This document shows positions 37,050 to 48,902 of a stretch of DNA of 64,000 nt, piece by piece. The stretch is taken from contig NC_056522.1 of NCBI RefSeq assembly GCF_019175285.1, forward strand, positions 321,913,117 to 321,977,116, given 5' to 3'. The notes under the pieces are model-generated. The model saw only the letters and a program-made list of their open reading frames with translations, ran no database searches and was not told the DNA's origin. Origin of the DNA: Sceloporus undulatus. Its lineage: Eukaryota; Chordata; Lepidosauria; Squamata; Phrynosomatidae. Position 1 is the first letter of the stretch; every line of letters begins with the position of its first letter. The translations under genes were made by a program, and so were the position numbers.

Positions 37050-39728
37050 CTACTCTTTAACCATCCAGTGCAGAGATCTCACCTGTGCTGTAAACTGATG
37101 TGAGGTGTAAGTTAATACTCCCATTTCTCATAAAGACACAGGAGTTTATGCTGTAGGTTTCATAAAGTTGGGTTTACTTCTCCCTTTTAGGCCATAAGCC
37201 ATATGCAAACAGATGGAATACAAGACTTGCATGGGCTAGATCTATTGCCAACCTGTCTGTCCAAGGCTGGCTACACTTCTAAAACCTCAGCTTAAAGAGA
37301 GGTTCTGTTTTAAGCCAGTAAAACTTATGTCAACATTTGACTTTATAAGAAATAGCATTTCTGTTGAAAGATTTGCTTTCAGCATACATTTAGAATAAAG
37401 GATTTCCTTCCTAAAAACCCTGCATTTTTCATATTCAGTTGGGGCTGCTGGGTGATCCCTTTGGTTACTTGGGTTCAGCTAGGATAATATTTGTTCACTG
37501 TGGCAGGTTACCTTTTAAGCTATAACTTCAGAATCCACCAGCCAGCATAGCACTGGTGCGGTGCCCAAAGGGCTGCATCAAAGAGAGGGGCAATTTACTG
37601 TGCATTATTTGTTCAGGGAATAAAGCAATTCCTACTCGACAAAATGAATGGTATATTGAATCTCCTTCACCAGCTCACATCTTTGCCTAGCTAGAAAGAA
37701 TAACATTGTGGGACTACTCAGTGCTTTCGTGCTGTCTCCAGCGATATAGCTAACAGCACTTCTTTGCTCTTTTCCTTGGCTGCAATGGACAGATGGTCAG
37801 GCAGTTCCAGTTTTTTAGGTGAAGGAAAGTACTTGGATCAGAACCATAGTTCACAGTGGAAGCAGATTAATGTGTGTTAAAAGTAAATAAAACAACAGAT
37901 GAATGGGCATTGCTCGTAATGCTAATTCTGCGGGGTAAATCAGTTCTTTTTACTTTTACCATTATTGCAAACACCTCTCGCCCCTCTCTTTGTGTGAGTG
38001 TGTAACAAGTAACATTTGTCATCTTGTTATTCTTATATTTTTTACATCCTTTTAAGCGTATTTGGCCATTTGTATTTTTCAAGGTTACTAAGAACAATTT
38101 AATAATTCTTTGTAATGAATAAGTAATATATATATAACATGTCCTCTTTGCTCAGTGAGCAATAAGCATGAATGACTTTTAAAACGAAAGCACTAATGCA
38201 TTAGTTTTTTAAAATATGTAATGTTCATCTAGCAATGTTGGTAGCATGAGGGGAGGGCCGCAGTAGTCCATATGTATTGCAAGGCAATGGTTCTCAACCT
38301 GTGGGATGGTCCAAGGGGGGAGGAGTTGAAATCCCACAGAAGGTAAGGATGCCACAACAAAGATAGCCGGACCTCAGGGACAACAACTGAAATACTGTTG
38401 CCACTAACACTGCTCTGTTACCTTGGATGTTGGAAAGATAACAAATGCACAGCAGTTTTGTTCCTGACTCCTCCTTTGACTTGCTGTGTCAAGAACTGTC
38501 CAAGATGCCCTTTTCTAGTCTTCTTCTAATGTCAGTGTTGGATTGCTCCATGTTCCTTACTCATTCAACAACCATATGCAGAAAGGACTGTACACAGGAT
38601 TCTGAGCCTTTGACTGCTGAAGAGATACTGTCAAGGGCTTGGTGTATAAAATAAATTTATGAGTGGGGTAAGAGTTGAAAAAGTGGAAGGTCCCACGTGC
38701 CCAAAGTCACAGTAAAAAACATCACAACACAGCTTTCCTGACCAGTAAGATGTTCTCCTAGACCCACTCTTATATCATCATTTAGTTCAAATTCTACTTA
38801 TGGAGTCACCATTCTGACATGGGCAAAAACAATTAAATCACAGTGTTCTGCATCTCCCAGACTACATATGGTCTGCCAATACCCCATCTCCCCTCAGTGA
38901 TGCCATCTTCTTGAGATATCCTGACACAAGGGAAAATGTGACATCTACTGTATTCTGCTCACTCAGCAGATCCTGTTACCTGACAGATTGACAGAGCCTC
39001 CAAGTACTGTTAACCCCCCTGTTCCCATTATGGGACCGAACTTCTAATCAGCAATAAGCATAAAAACAAAATACTTGTAAAATATTCTGTTTTTTCACAA
39101 GGGTTTGATGTTATAGAAAGGAGGCAACTGCTATCTTAGCCTGCATTAATAAGTCATAGTTTCCAAGCTGGGGGAAGTAATAGTCCACTTATATTTGGTC
39201 AGGCTCATCCAGAGTATTCTCGTTAAATTCTGGACACACCTCATTTTAAGAAAGACATAGGGTGAACCTATACTATAGAAATAATGCAGTAATATGACAC
39301 CCCAACGCTCAATTTCTGCTGCAAGCCACCACTTGCTCCCACATAGCTTGGGCCTGGGGTTCAATTCAAACATGGGTGCAAATATCTTATAAAATCTAAC
39401 AATTCCTAATATGGGATGGCGTTCAGCAAGCCAGATTCAATGTGATTCCATAGCTGTATTGTGGAATATTTCCAGCGAATAGCGTACAAGACCGCATAAG
39501 TCCTTGTGGGAGGGACGAGTTAGAATCTTATCTCATATACACTGTTTCTCCCCCATTTGGCCTTGGCACTCACAGTTCAATCATTCGCGAGGCCAATGCC
39601 ACATCTCCCTCCCCTCCTTCCCTGGTATCTTCCTTCCACAACCCCAGACCTATAATCAGCCCACAGCCATTGGAACTCACTTTTTCCAGCAGTGCTTGGG
39701 GCCCGGTGGCACATGCCGCTGCTCCACC

Positions 39729-41297
39729 TAGGGTTGCCTAGTCAGGACTCCAATCCGGACAATGTAGGACCAATGTAGGAACAAACGATTTCAAATTGTC
39801 GACACATTTTATAAAAATGAGGACATGCAAAAACACTGCTGCTTTTTTAAAACTGTTATAATCTAATGCATGTTTATTAGGCTATTGATCAAAATGGAGG
39901 ACATATTGGGCATTATTCATAGCCAGATGTCAAAAATGGACTTCCTTTTTGCCCAACCACCCCCCTAAATTCCAAAACACACATACCGACATTTGGGCAC
40001 TTCAAGTGGCTTTTTACTTAAAACATGGCCTCTTGCATATTAAGAGGGTTTCTATTCCATTAATCAAACCATTGAGTTAACACTTAGCATGGTTTAAATG
40101 GCTATGCACATTAACATGTCAAAGTGGTTTCACAGAAGTGGATTTTGCCGTTTCATGTTTCCTGCACCACTCTAGTCTAAGGAAGTGTGTACTTAGTCAA
40201 GGGCCCTTTGCTTTTTTTTCACTGCACATGAGTTTGTAAAAATCAGAGCCAGCTAACACTGGCCCTGACTGAGAGGATTGCTGTGCGCTATCAAGCTCAC
40301 ATAATCATCATCATCACCATCATTGTTCACAACAAGGGAGACTTGTTCGCATTAAAAGCACAAAAACTACACCAAAGCCACACTTTGGAAGGCGACACTC
40401 CTCAACTTCAAGAAGCTGACTCATATCACATCAATCACCCACACTTCTCATTGTCGAAGCAAGGGAGATGTAGCATTATAAAGCATCAAAAATACACCAA
40501 AACCCACACCTTGGAAGGTGACACTCTCTCAACTTCAGAAGTGACTCATATACATCATTCACCCAACACTAGCATGTCGAAGCACGGGGAATTGTCGCAT
40601 TAAAAGCATAAAAACACCAAACACCACCTTGGGACGGTGACACTCTCTCAAACTTCAGCAAGCTGACTCATATCCACATCATCACCCCACAATTATCCTG
40701 TCGAAGCAAGGGAGAATTGTGCATTACAAGCATTCAAAAATACACATGAAAAAGGCACTTTTAAAATGCACTTAAAAATACAGTTTCTAAAAATACAGCT
40801 TAAAAATGTACTTAAAAATGCAATACAACTACAGCTTTAAAAATGTATTAAAAAAGCAATTTAAAAAAATACAGCTAAAAATGCACTTTAAAGCAATTTA
40901 AAAAATACATACAGTATGCCTCCTCCTCCTTTCCTCCCTTATTCATCCTCCTCCTCCTGGCACCACAAAGGGGCAAAGGAAAGCCCTTTCTTTCCCCTCT
41001 GGCTGCAGCCCAGCCCAACAGAGGAGGAGTCCCTCCTACTGAGTCTGGCTGGCCAATGGGGCCGACTTGGGATGTAACAGCCCGCCCCGCAGCCCTCATA
41101 GGCCGGCCTGGGAGAAGGGGCGGGCGTTCAGCCCCAGACTCAGGAAGAGGAAGTCTCCTATTAGCCATGTGCGAGGCTCTGCAAGGGCCCAAGGCCAAAC
41201 CTCGTCACCGGGACAAGGAGGGAGGAAAACCGTGCAAGGGACGCCGCCCTAGTGGTCAAACCCGGATTGTCCCGCCTGCAGCCGGTTATGGCAACAC
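39729..41297 (-). mobile_element. Non-autonomous hAT element, 1.57 kb, inserted in a mariner-type element
   Basis: The ends are TAGGGTTGCC at the left and GGTTATGGCAACACTA at the right. The flank CTCCACC occurs on both sides, matching a target duplication of about 8 bp. Relative to the other copies it lies in reverse orientation. It has a CpG-rich end (40910-41290), a minisatellite (40325-40735), an AT-rich part made of AAAATACA/TTTAAAAATGC-like units, and a conserved end shared with the copy at 50702. There is no transposase. Copy D lacks the insertion at about 26351. Confidence 0.8.
40325..40735. repeat. Minisatellite with unit of about 122 bp inside the hAT element
   Basis: About three and a third units. 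Each contains GTCGAAGCAAGGGAGA or a close variant, ATTAAAAGCA, ACACCAAA, CCACCTTGGAAGGTGACAC, CTCAACTTCA and CTGACTCATATCAC. The unit borders are imprecise because this block is noisy. No protein or CRISPR character. Confidence 0.75.
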
Positions 41298-43250
41298 TAC
41301 TCCACCCCAGTCAATGGGCACTTGATATGTCAATTGGCTTGCAAAGAAGGGGAGCAGGTGTGAGCATTGTCGGCCCGCTGAGCTGGGCTGTGGTGGAAAA
41401 GCAGTCCTCCGATGGCTGCGGCCCTGGTGGCCCGGGCTCTATTATGGGCCCCAGTGCTGGGGGGAAAGCTGCCAAGCAAGGGATGGTTGGGGAGGAGGGA
41501 GGGATTCACTAACAGTTCAAGTTCCATTGTCCCCAAAGCTCCCATTTGGGGGACAATGGGACCTTAAATTTGCAAAATTTTCATATCTCGGGAGAATGTA
41601 TCCCCCACGAATCCGAAAGGGACAATTGTACTCCTTTCTGTACATTTTAAACAGATGACCGATTAAGACTAGTTCCACCTCTTATAAGTAAGTTCCCAGG
41701 TAGAGCCGAATAGTACATCTTACTATTTGCTAGAAGATCATACTGGGGGTAAAAAGTAAACCGAAGAGTTTGCAAAGTCTTTTTTTCTGCAGCCAAAACC
41801 CAAAGGACCATGTCTCATAAACCATTAATAATTTAAGGATGGCCCTCTGGCCCAAACTATATGAGGTGCTAAATGGGAGTCATAGCCCCAAGGAGTTAGA
41901 GGGGACATCTAAGGTTTCTTCCTTGGCTGCACGGTTTAAACATATTTAACATTACACCACACAAAAATATTTTATAACATATATTATATTATATATATAA
42001 TATAATATATATATGACTAAATATTTTATATATTTTAATTATTATGTTTTGTCACAAAATTTTAAACCTATTTCACTAAGATGTTTTTAAATGCGTTTAT
42101 TTGCACTTAATGTACCCCACTATTCTATTTTACTATAGCTTGTTCTTATTCTCAATACGAGTGCCTATATTTTTGTGTATAGAATTTAAGAGTATATAAT
42201 GATGGGACGTTTGGGTTATTTTGTTGTAGTTCTGTTGTTTTGTTTTGCCTTATGGTTTGTTTAACTTTCATAAAGGCTTTGACTGAATTGCAATAATGCA
42301 GTTTGACACCACTTTGTGTGTGGCTCCATGCTATGGTATCTGGGATTTGTGTTTTACAAAGTTTTTGGCCCTCTCTACCAAAGAATGCTGGTTACCCTCA
42401 GAAAACTACTGATTCTAGGGATTTTGTAGGATGGAGCCATGGTAATTAAAAGTTGTGTCAAACTAATTATTTCTACAGTGTCGATGTACACATAGATGTT
42501 GGGTGAGTTTCAGACCAGGCAACTGAAGACTGAAAAGAGGTTGGAGAACAAAACCTCTGAGGGAGAGGTGAAGGAGTTGGGCATGGTCAAACCTTCTTGG
42601 TGAAGCGAAGACTGAGGGGTGACATGACCATACTCTTAATTACCTGAAGGTTGCAGAAAGGAGGGGCAGGCCTGCTTTATGCTGCTGCAAGGTGGATTGT
42701 CAAGGGTTTTAATCATGATTTATTCACTATAGGGAAATGTCAGGAAGTGGTGGCCAGTGAAATGTGTTGCTTTCCCGTGCTTCAAAAAAGGGAAGCTCGT
42801 GGTGCTTTAGCGTCCTCACTGAACAGAGTTGGATTGCTGCAACAGGTCCCTTCAATCGTTTATTCAAATATTAAATTATTCATGGGTGCTTCTAAATTGC
42901 TGCTCGATCTTGAACCAAAGAAAAGGATATTCTGATGGTTCTTCCAATGCGAGTAAGAATGAGAGGAGGAGGAGTACAAATGAATTTTTCCAAAACCTTC
43001 AGAACCTCACTGAAGGGCCTGCTCAAGCCTGCTGATGTCTGAGAGAAGTCAGACTTAGGATGTAAAATGCTACATTTTTTTTTTTTTGGTGTGCTTCCCA
43101 GAAGCAGCTCATCTGTTTAAGTATTCTTCCTCTTTTTTCGCAAAAATAATGTTATTTGGTTCTAATTTTCCTAAGGTGCTTTCCCAAAATATACAATTTT
43201 GTATTGTTCTTTCAAAATTACGGTGAGTGTGAGCAAAATTGTCCATATGG

Positions 43251-44301
43251 GTGGGTTGCCAAACCCCCTGGGGCGTGACAACCGATTTTGGCAGTGGCAC
43301 AGTAACGCCGGTTGGTCTTTGCCGGGTTGAGCTGGTTGCCGCCCACCGGCCCAACACCGTGGCGTTCTGAGCCACACCGCCATGCTTCTGCGGTGTGCGC
43401 AGCCTTTCCGCCGCCTGCCTTTTGCCCGCCTGGCGCTCTTCCCTGGCCCTGTGCTCTGCGCGGCCGCCACAGGGCTGAGAGGAGTCTGCCCTTCAGGGTG
43501 CGCACTGGCTGGACAGCCGCCCTGTGCAGGGTTGAGAATAGGGAGGAGGGCGTTCCACTCCAATCCCCATTGCCAGCCGTCAGAGGGGCGTCCCTCGTGG
43601 CGCGGGGAGGAAAAGAGTGGCGCAAGCTGTCTTCTTATTCTTTTCTTTCCTCTTGTTTTTCCTCTTCCACAACTCTCCTTTTGTTTCTTCCCTACTTTCT
43701 TCGTTCCCTCCTCTTCTTTTTTTTCGCTTTTTTTTCTCCCTCTTCTCCTTCCTCTTCTTTTATATTGTTCCCTATTCTTTCTCCTCCTTTTCTTCTTTCT
43801 CCTTCCCTTCCTTTTCCCTCCTCCTCTCCTCCTCCTCTGATGCTGCTGCTGCTATTGCCCCATGCAAAAGAAAGACTGACCCCATCCCTTACGTCACGCG
43901 ATTACCTACCGGGGGGAAAGAGGGGTGGGTTGGGGGGGGTTGAAGTGCAAGGAGGAGGAAGGGGGGAATTGCTAGAAGGCTTGAAATGTGTTTGCAGCTC
44001 AAGGGCTGCTGTTTACTCGCTCAAATGCTAAGATGCCTGTATGTGCTGTTGTGTGTGTTTTTGGGAATTTGGGACCAGAAAGGGAAGTAGATTTCTGCCA
44101 TCTGTCGAGGAAAAATGCCAAATGTCCTCCATTTTGAGCATGCATAAGAAACATGAGTTTATAGCAATACTTTTTTAAATCATTAAATGTGTTGCGTGTC
44201 CTCCATTTTAAAAATATATCCTACATTTGGGGCTAAATTTTGTCCTACATTTTTTCCCCATTTGTCCCGGTTTGGAGGTTGACAGTTATGGCAACCCTAA
44301 T
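43251..44301 (+). mobile_element. Non-autonomous hAT element, 1.05 kb
   Basis: The left end GGGTTGCCAAAC is noisy, while the right end GTTATGGCAACCCTA is clean and followed by ATCATGGG. From left to right it has a GC-rich part with CpG (43260-43620), a long pyrimidine tract (43625-43850), a purine-rich part and an AT-rich end with CCTCCATTTT and TGTCCTACATTT motifs. It does not encode a transposase; the long open frames are low-complexity. Noisy sequence gives way to clean sequence inside this element. Confidence 0.8.
43625..43850. repeat. Polypyrimidine tract
   Basis: More than 200 bases almost entirely C and T, inside the hAT element. Such tracts can form triplex DNA; here I infer only low complexity. 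Confidence 0.85.
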
Positions 44302-45409
44302 CATGGGAAGTATACAAACTTTTGTGACATGTACACATGCTTTTATCCATATATTCCTTGGAAGAAAATATAGTAGGCTTATAAAACATGGAGATTTGCA
44401 AGACAAGATCGGTTTTGTCTCTGGAAGTGCAAAATTAATATTTTTGTATGGATATACAAACCCAATCTATTTCTTTTTCATCTCTAGAAATAATCTCTCT
44501 TTCATTCTACATACAGAAGCTGGCTGGACTGACAGCTGAATCTTGTTTCAAAACAGCACAGTTTTTCCACTGCATTTGACAGCATCTAGCCTACATGAGT
44601 ACAGTTATCTGTATTAGAAATCAATGAGATTTATAGAGAGCTGAAAACTGGCTAATATTCCAAGCCAATGAACAATGCTGTATAATTCAACAACATACTC
44701 CTACCATGCCCCAAACTGATTTCATAAAAGGCCACTGTAAACATTTTAAATCAGTTCTTACAGAAACAAAGCAAGTGCTCAAAGTTCTAGCAGATATAAG
44801 CTTTCCTAGGACTCCAAGGCTGATAAAAGGCAGCAGTGAAAAGTAGCATGTCCCATAAAATATACCTTTTGCTCATCAAATTTATAGGGGCCATTAAAGT
44901 ACTCTAGTAAATCACCATTCCAACAGAAAACTCTTCACAACTGGTGGTGGGTTCCAAGAAAACATCTGTGTGTCAAGGAGAAATCATATGCCATTTCACA
45001 CATCGTAGCTTCTTTTTCACTACTTCTTTTTTCACTATTTCAATCACTGAATTTACTCATCCAGAATCAAACAAAACCCAAGACATACATTACTGAGGTT
45101 CTGATCAAACATATCAGGGAGTTCATTATCAGGAATATAGTTTAGTTTCTTCCAGCTTCCCCCAACCTGGGGAAACAATGACCACACTAGTTGAAGAAGA
45201 TGGCAGTTGTAATCCAATGTATCTAGAGAGCACCAGGCTGGAGAAAAATTACTTTCTTATGTGCAACTATTTCATAACTTTCTCATATCCTCTTTCCTTG
45301 AATCTTTAAATAATGTATATTTATCTCTCAAAGTCATAGTACATAGTAAACTATGCAAAAATACTAGCTAAGCATCTAAAGCAAGATGTATGCTATTGAA
45401 AACACTTAC
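44302..45409 (-). other. IVD: IVD intron 2, right part
   Basis: Single-copy clean intron sequence between the hAT element and exon 2. A weak mirror-type hAT fragment (GGCAGTTGTAATCCAATG) lies near 45200. Nothing else is recognised. Confidence 0.6.
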
Positions 45410-45499
45410 CCTCATCTCTTTGAATTCATTCTTCTGATCAATTTCTTGAGCTTTTGGGGCCAAGTGCTCCTGACAGAATTTGGTCATGGTTCGCCTAAG
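45410..45499 (-). CDS. IVD: IVD exon 2, isovaleryl-CoA dehydrogenase
   Basis: This 90-bp exon encodes 30 residues starting [17 protein letters not shown] and ending with NEFKEMR. It matches the start of the mature mitochondrial enzyme, where vertebrate IVD has a very similar [18 protein letters not shown] block. The minus-strand acceptor is TTCTAACAG and the donor GTAAGT; both phases are 0, fitting exon 1 (ends EEQQQ) and exon 3 (starts EFWKK). There is only one copy, in clean sequence. Intron 1 to its right is about 9.9 kb and full of transposons. Confidence 0.97.
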
Positions 45500-45724
45500 C
45501 TGTTAGAAACAAAATAGAAATAAGAATCATAAATACAACTCCTAATTTCCTTCCTTTGTATGTTATCAAAAAGCTTCCTTAAATAAATATTCTCTGAAGT
45601 CCATGAAATCTCTGTTTACTGTCCATAAAGTCACTGAGTGCCAATTATGGGAACTGTGGACAATTATTAAATAACTGACAAATACTTTCTGCCTAGTACA
45701 ACAAAAAGTGTATATCTACTGATA

Positions 45725-45956
45725 CAGTGGACCCTTGTTATACGCTGGGGTTTGGTTCCAAGATCCCCCGTGTATAACAAAATCTGTGTATGCTCAAGTC
45801 CCATTAAATATAATGACATAGCAAAATGGGGTCCCTGATAAAAAAAAATGGAAAATCAAGGTTTAATATTTGAAATGTATACTTTTTTTGAACATTTTCA
45901 AACCGTGTATGCTTGAATCCGTGTATAGAAAATCTGTGTATAAGAAGGGCCGACTG
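45725..45956. mobile_element. Tigger-like miniature element, complete
   Basis: 232 bp, bounded by TA on both sides. The ends are CAGTGGACCCTTGTTATACG and, inverted, CAGTCGGCCCTTCTTATAC. The interior carries GGTTTGGTTCCAAGATCCCC and repeated TGTATA motifs. This is the vertebrate-wide Tigger/pogo miniature type. It lies in IVD intron 1, just upstream of exon 2. A sister copy is at 63765-63993. Confidence 0.8.
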
Positions 45957-46551
45957 TATTTTAACATGTTTTCAACTATTTATCTCCTATCTAGTAGAAT
46001 GAAATATAATTATTACTTTACTGGCTGTAATTGCTCATTTCTTTTAGACCAATATTATTTTACGCATGGGTAAACCAAAAACTTAAATGGAAAAAACCCA
46101 CAATAATTCCTAACTACCTTTGGGCCTATCAGCACGACATGTCAACTGTGAATGTGATGACACATAACAAATCAAACAATTCAAATAAATCAAGTAAAAG
46201 TCATTCAAAAACATTTCCCAGCATAGATGCAAACACCTGGAAAAAAACCTGGGGAAAACTGGGGGGAAACTTCCATTCCCCCTTTTAAAAAGCCCTTTTC
46301 CCACAAAAAACTTCACTGGGGAGGGTGGATTATAGAACATTTTCTTTTACAATGATAAATAAGATACTTAACACAAGGTTTTCATGCATTTAGTCCTCCA
46401 AAAGTATTTCTAAATATTTGGTAACAGTAAGAGTATAAAAAAGTATCTTGGTTTCCTTTTCTCCATTCTTTTTATGGGAATAGGTGCTTCTTGGTTGCTT
46501 GACACTACAGGACTAGAGGAAACAAATTAATTTTCTTCGAATTTGTAATGC

Positions 46552-46767
46552 TAATAGTGTAGTGGCTTGAACACTGGATTACGACTCTGAAGCCCAAGGG
46601 TTGAATGTCTCCTCAGCCATGGAAGCCCACTGGGTGACCTTGAGAAAGTCACATTCTCTCACCCTCAGAGAAAGGCAAAGACAACCCCCCCTTGAACAAA
46701 TCTTGCCAAGAAAACACTGTGATAGTGTTGCCATAAGTCAGAAATGATTTGAAGGCACACAACAAGA
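46552..46767 (+). repeat. tRNA-derived SINE with BovB-like tail
   Basis: Starts TAGTGGCTTGAACACTGGAT (A-box-like), with GGTTGAATGTCTCCTCAGCC as B-box region. Then come CCACTGGGTGACCTTGAGAA and TCTTGCCAAGAAAACACTG, ending CATAAGTCAGAAATGATTTG with AAGGCACACAACAA. The tail corresponds to the 3' end of the LINE at 47950-48530. It is not a functional tRNA gene. Confidence 0.75.
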
Positions 46768-47012
46768 ATGCTGATAGTTTCTTCTGTTTTTATTGGTTTT
46801 GCATGCTCGTCATGAATTGTCAAAACCAAGGAGGGTTCTTACAGTTCAGGTGTTTCTTATAGAACCTTGTAGTTCCATTTGTAAATAAATAAATAAGGCT
46901 AATAAGTAGATTTCATTACTTGTGGACTGTACTTTTAGTATTTCAAACATGGTAATTTTACACCAAACCAAATTAGACATAATATAATCCCTGAAAACAA
47001 TTAAGTGTGCAT

Positions 47013-47206
47013 CTACACTGTAGAAATAATCCATTCGATACCACTTCAAAATCCATTTGATATCACATATACACTGTAGAAACAATCCATTTGATACTAT
47101 TTTCATGGACCCATCCTACAGAATTCTGGTATCTGTAGTTTTGTGAAACACTAGCACATGTTGGCAGCAAAGACCTTGTCAAACTGCAAATTCCAGGTTG
47201 CCATAG
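47013..47206. mobile_element. Miniature hAT-like element, AGAAATAAT family, diverged
   Basis: Starts CACTGTAGAAATAATCCATT, with a second, tandem-like CACTGTAGAAACAATCCATT 60 bp further on. It contains CTGGTATCTGTAGTTTTGTG. It is related to 27362-27552. Confidence 0.5.
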
Positions 47207-47949
47207 GACAGAAAAATAAAAATCCAAAAATTCCCACCCACCCAAAAAACTTTTTACCATTGCTTTAACATTTCTGGAAATTTTCCATTTTCCTCTTTCA
47301 TACCAGGCAAAAGTTAGGAGGCCACTTCAGAGCACAGAGACTCAAGACAATTGAACAGCTGCAGTCTGGATCGCAAACAGATGAGATTGTATTTTGGAGG
47401 AGTCACCTGTGGATGTGAATTCCTATGTGCTCTAAAAATGAGGTTTCCATTCCAAAAAGCTGCAGTGGGCTTCTGCTTGCCAGTTTTCCTTGCTTAATGA
47501 GATATACGTTATTTGCATATTCGAAGTCAAGGTTCACAATTTTAACTATGTGTTTTTTGTACCATATCAACTTCTTAGAATGTTTCTCGAACATAGATCC
47601 CATTTTAATCCAGGAATGGACAATTTCCAAGGGTTGAGGGGCAACACTAATCTCCCCTGGGGCCTTGCAGGGCTAGCACTTGTCCCAAACCCACTATTTT
47701 CAGTCACTGAGCCTTCAGGGGTTTATTTATTTATTTTTGCCTCAAATTGGTCTACTGCACCCACCAAAGACTCCTGTTAGGTGACAGGACATTTCAGGTC
47801 ATTTTTAGGGGCTCATGAAGCTGTTTTAGGAATGGGAGGCCTTTAAAAAGAAATGGGAAGATTTCTGGAGTATGGAAAAAATGGTCATATGCATATAGTC
47901 AATGGTAAAGAATGTTCATTTTAAATGTGATGCTGGAGGAGAATTCTAC

Positions 47950-48530
47950 ATGGACCAGAAAAAAAAAAAGACCAATAGAAGCCAAAATGAATAAAGAAAG
48001 GCTAGAAGGAGACTAAGAATGTGGAGGGCAGCTATGAAAGAATTAGAAAAAAATCATAAAGAGTAAAGATATACAACTGAGTACAAAAGTTAGCATTGTA
48101 CAAGCCACTGTATTCCCTATTACCATGTATGGATGTGAGAGCTGGACAGTTAAGAAAATGGATAGGAAGAAAATCAATTAATTTGAAATGTGCTGGAGAA
48201 GAGTGCTAAAGATACCACTGACAGCCAAAAAGACAAACAAATGGGCTCTAGAACAGATCAAGTTGGAAATCTCCTTGGATGCCAAGATGATTAAACTGAG
48301 GCTGTCATACTTTGGTCACATCATGAGAAGGAAGGACTCACTGGAAAAGACAATAATGCTGAGAATGGTGGAGAGAGGAAGGCCATATGCCAGATGGATG
48401 GACTTTATTAAGCAGGTCACAGGTATGAATTTGCAAGAACTAAGAGCAATGGAGGATAGAGTCTGGAAGATGTCTCATTCACAGGGTTGCCATGAGTTGA
48501 GATCGATTTGAGGGCAGTTAAGAAAAACAA
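47950..48530 (+). repeat. RTE/BovB-type LINE, 3' end of ORF
   Basis: An open stretch from 48188 reads MCWRRVLKIPLTAKKTNKWA, later LRLSYFGHIMRRKDSLEKT, then ERGRPYARWMDFIKQ. The order FGHxMRRxDSLEK, RW(M/L)D and a final CHELRS is characteristic of the end of the BovB-like ORF. It ends in GAGATCGATTTGAGGGCA, AAGAAAAACAACAA. It is truncated at the 5' side and has at least one stop upstream. Confidence 0.7.
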
Positions 48531-48539
48531 CAATATCAA

Positions 48540-48757
48540 ACCTTAGGCATATCAAGAAATAAGATGGCTCACTGGAAAAGACAATATGCTTCATAAAGTT
48601 GAATGCATTAGGAAAAGAGGAAGACCACATTACAGGTGGACTGATTTAATCAAGGAACCCTCAGTTCTGAGTTTGCACTGCCTCAGCTGTGCTACTGATG
48701 ACCATGGCTCTTCACTATAGGTCAAAGCCAATTTGACGGCAAATAACAACAAAGAAT
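48540..48757 (+). repeat. RTE/BovB-type LINE 3' fragment, second copy
   Basis: Repeats the pattern of the preceding element: GGCTCACTGGAAAAGACAAT, GAGGAAGACCACATTACAGG, TGGACTGATTTAATCAAGGA, ending CAATTTGACGGCAAATAACA ACAA. It is more diverged. Confidence 0.6.
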
Positions 48758-48902
48758 GTTGTCATCTGATGAAATGGTTGAAGAAAAATAGGATGCTTAA
48801 TAAGCTATGAAAGGTGCTGGTACATTGGCCATTTGTTCAGTTAGACCAGCTTTCCGCCAAGCTCAGATCTTTCTATCCGAACTTGAAGTAGCTGCTCAGG
48901 AC

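Larger units (their letters stand above)
32890..43250. repeat. IVD exon 3-4 block, second copy F (clean to about 37.04 kb, noisy after)
   Basis: Equivalent to 19431-28488 plus a 1.57 kb hAT insertion. From 32890 to about 37040 it is nearly identical to copy D, with rare substitutions. Immediately after the GATA microsatellite, near 37050, the error density rises sharply and stays high to about 43250. Beyond that the sequence passes through a hAT element into single-copy clean DNA with exon 2. Confidence 0.88.

Noticed and set aside
40325-40735. Regular repeats that might suggest a CRISPR array
   Set aside because: Units of about 122 bp are tandem with no unique spacers, in a vertebrate genome, inside a transposon; it is a minisatellite.
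43312-44031. Long plus-strand open frame (239 codons) in GC- and CT-rich DNA
   Set aside because: It lies wholly in the hAT element and its composition follows the pyrimidine tract; no domain, no splice sites, and the sequence there is partly noisy.
46552-46620. tRNA gene suggested by A- and B-box-like sequence
   Set aside because: It is the head of a SINE; the cloverleaf is degenerate and the SINE body follows directly.
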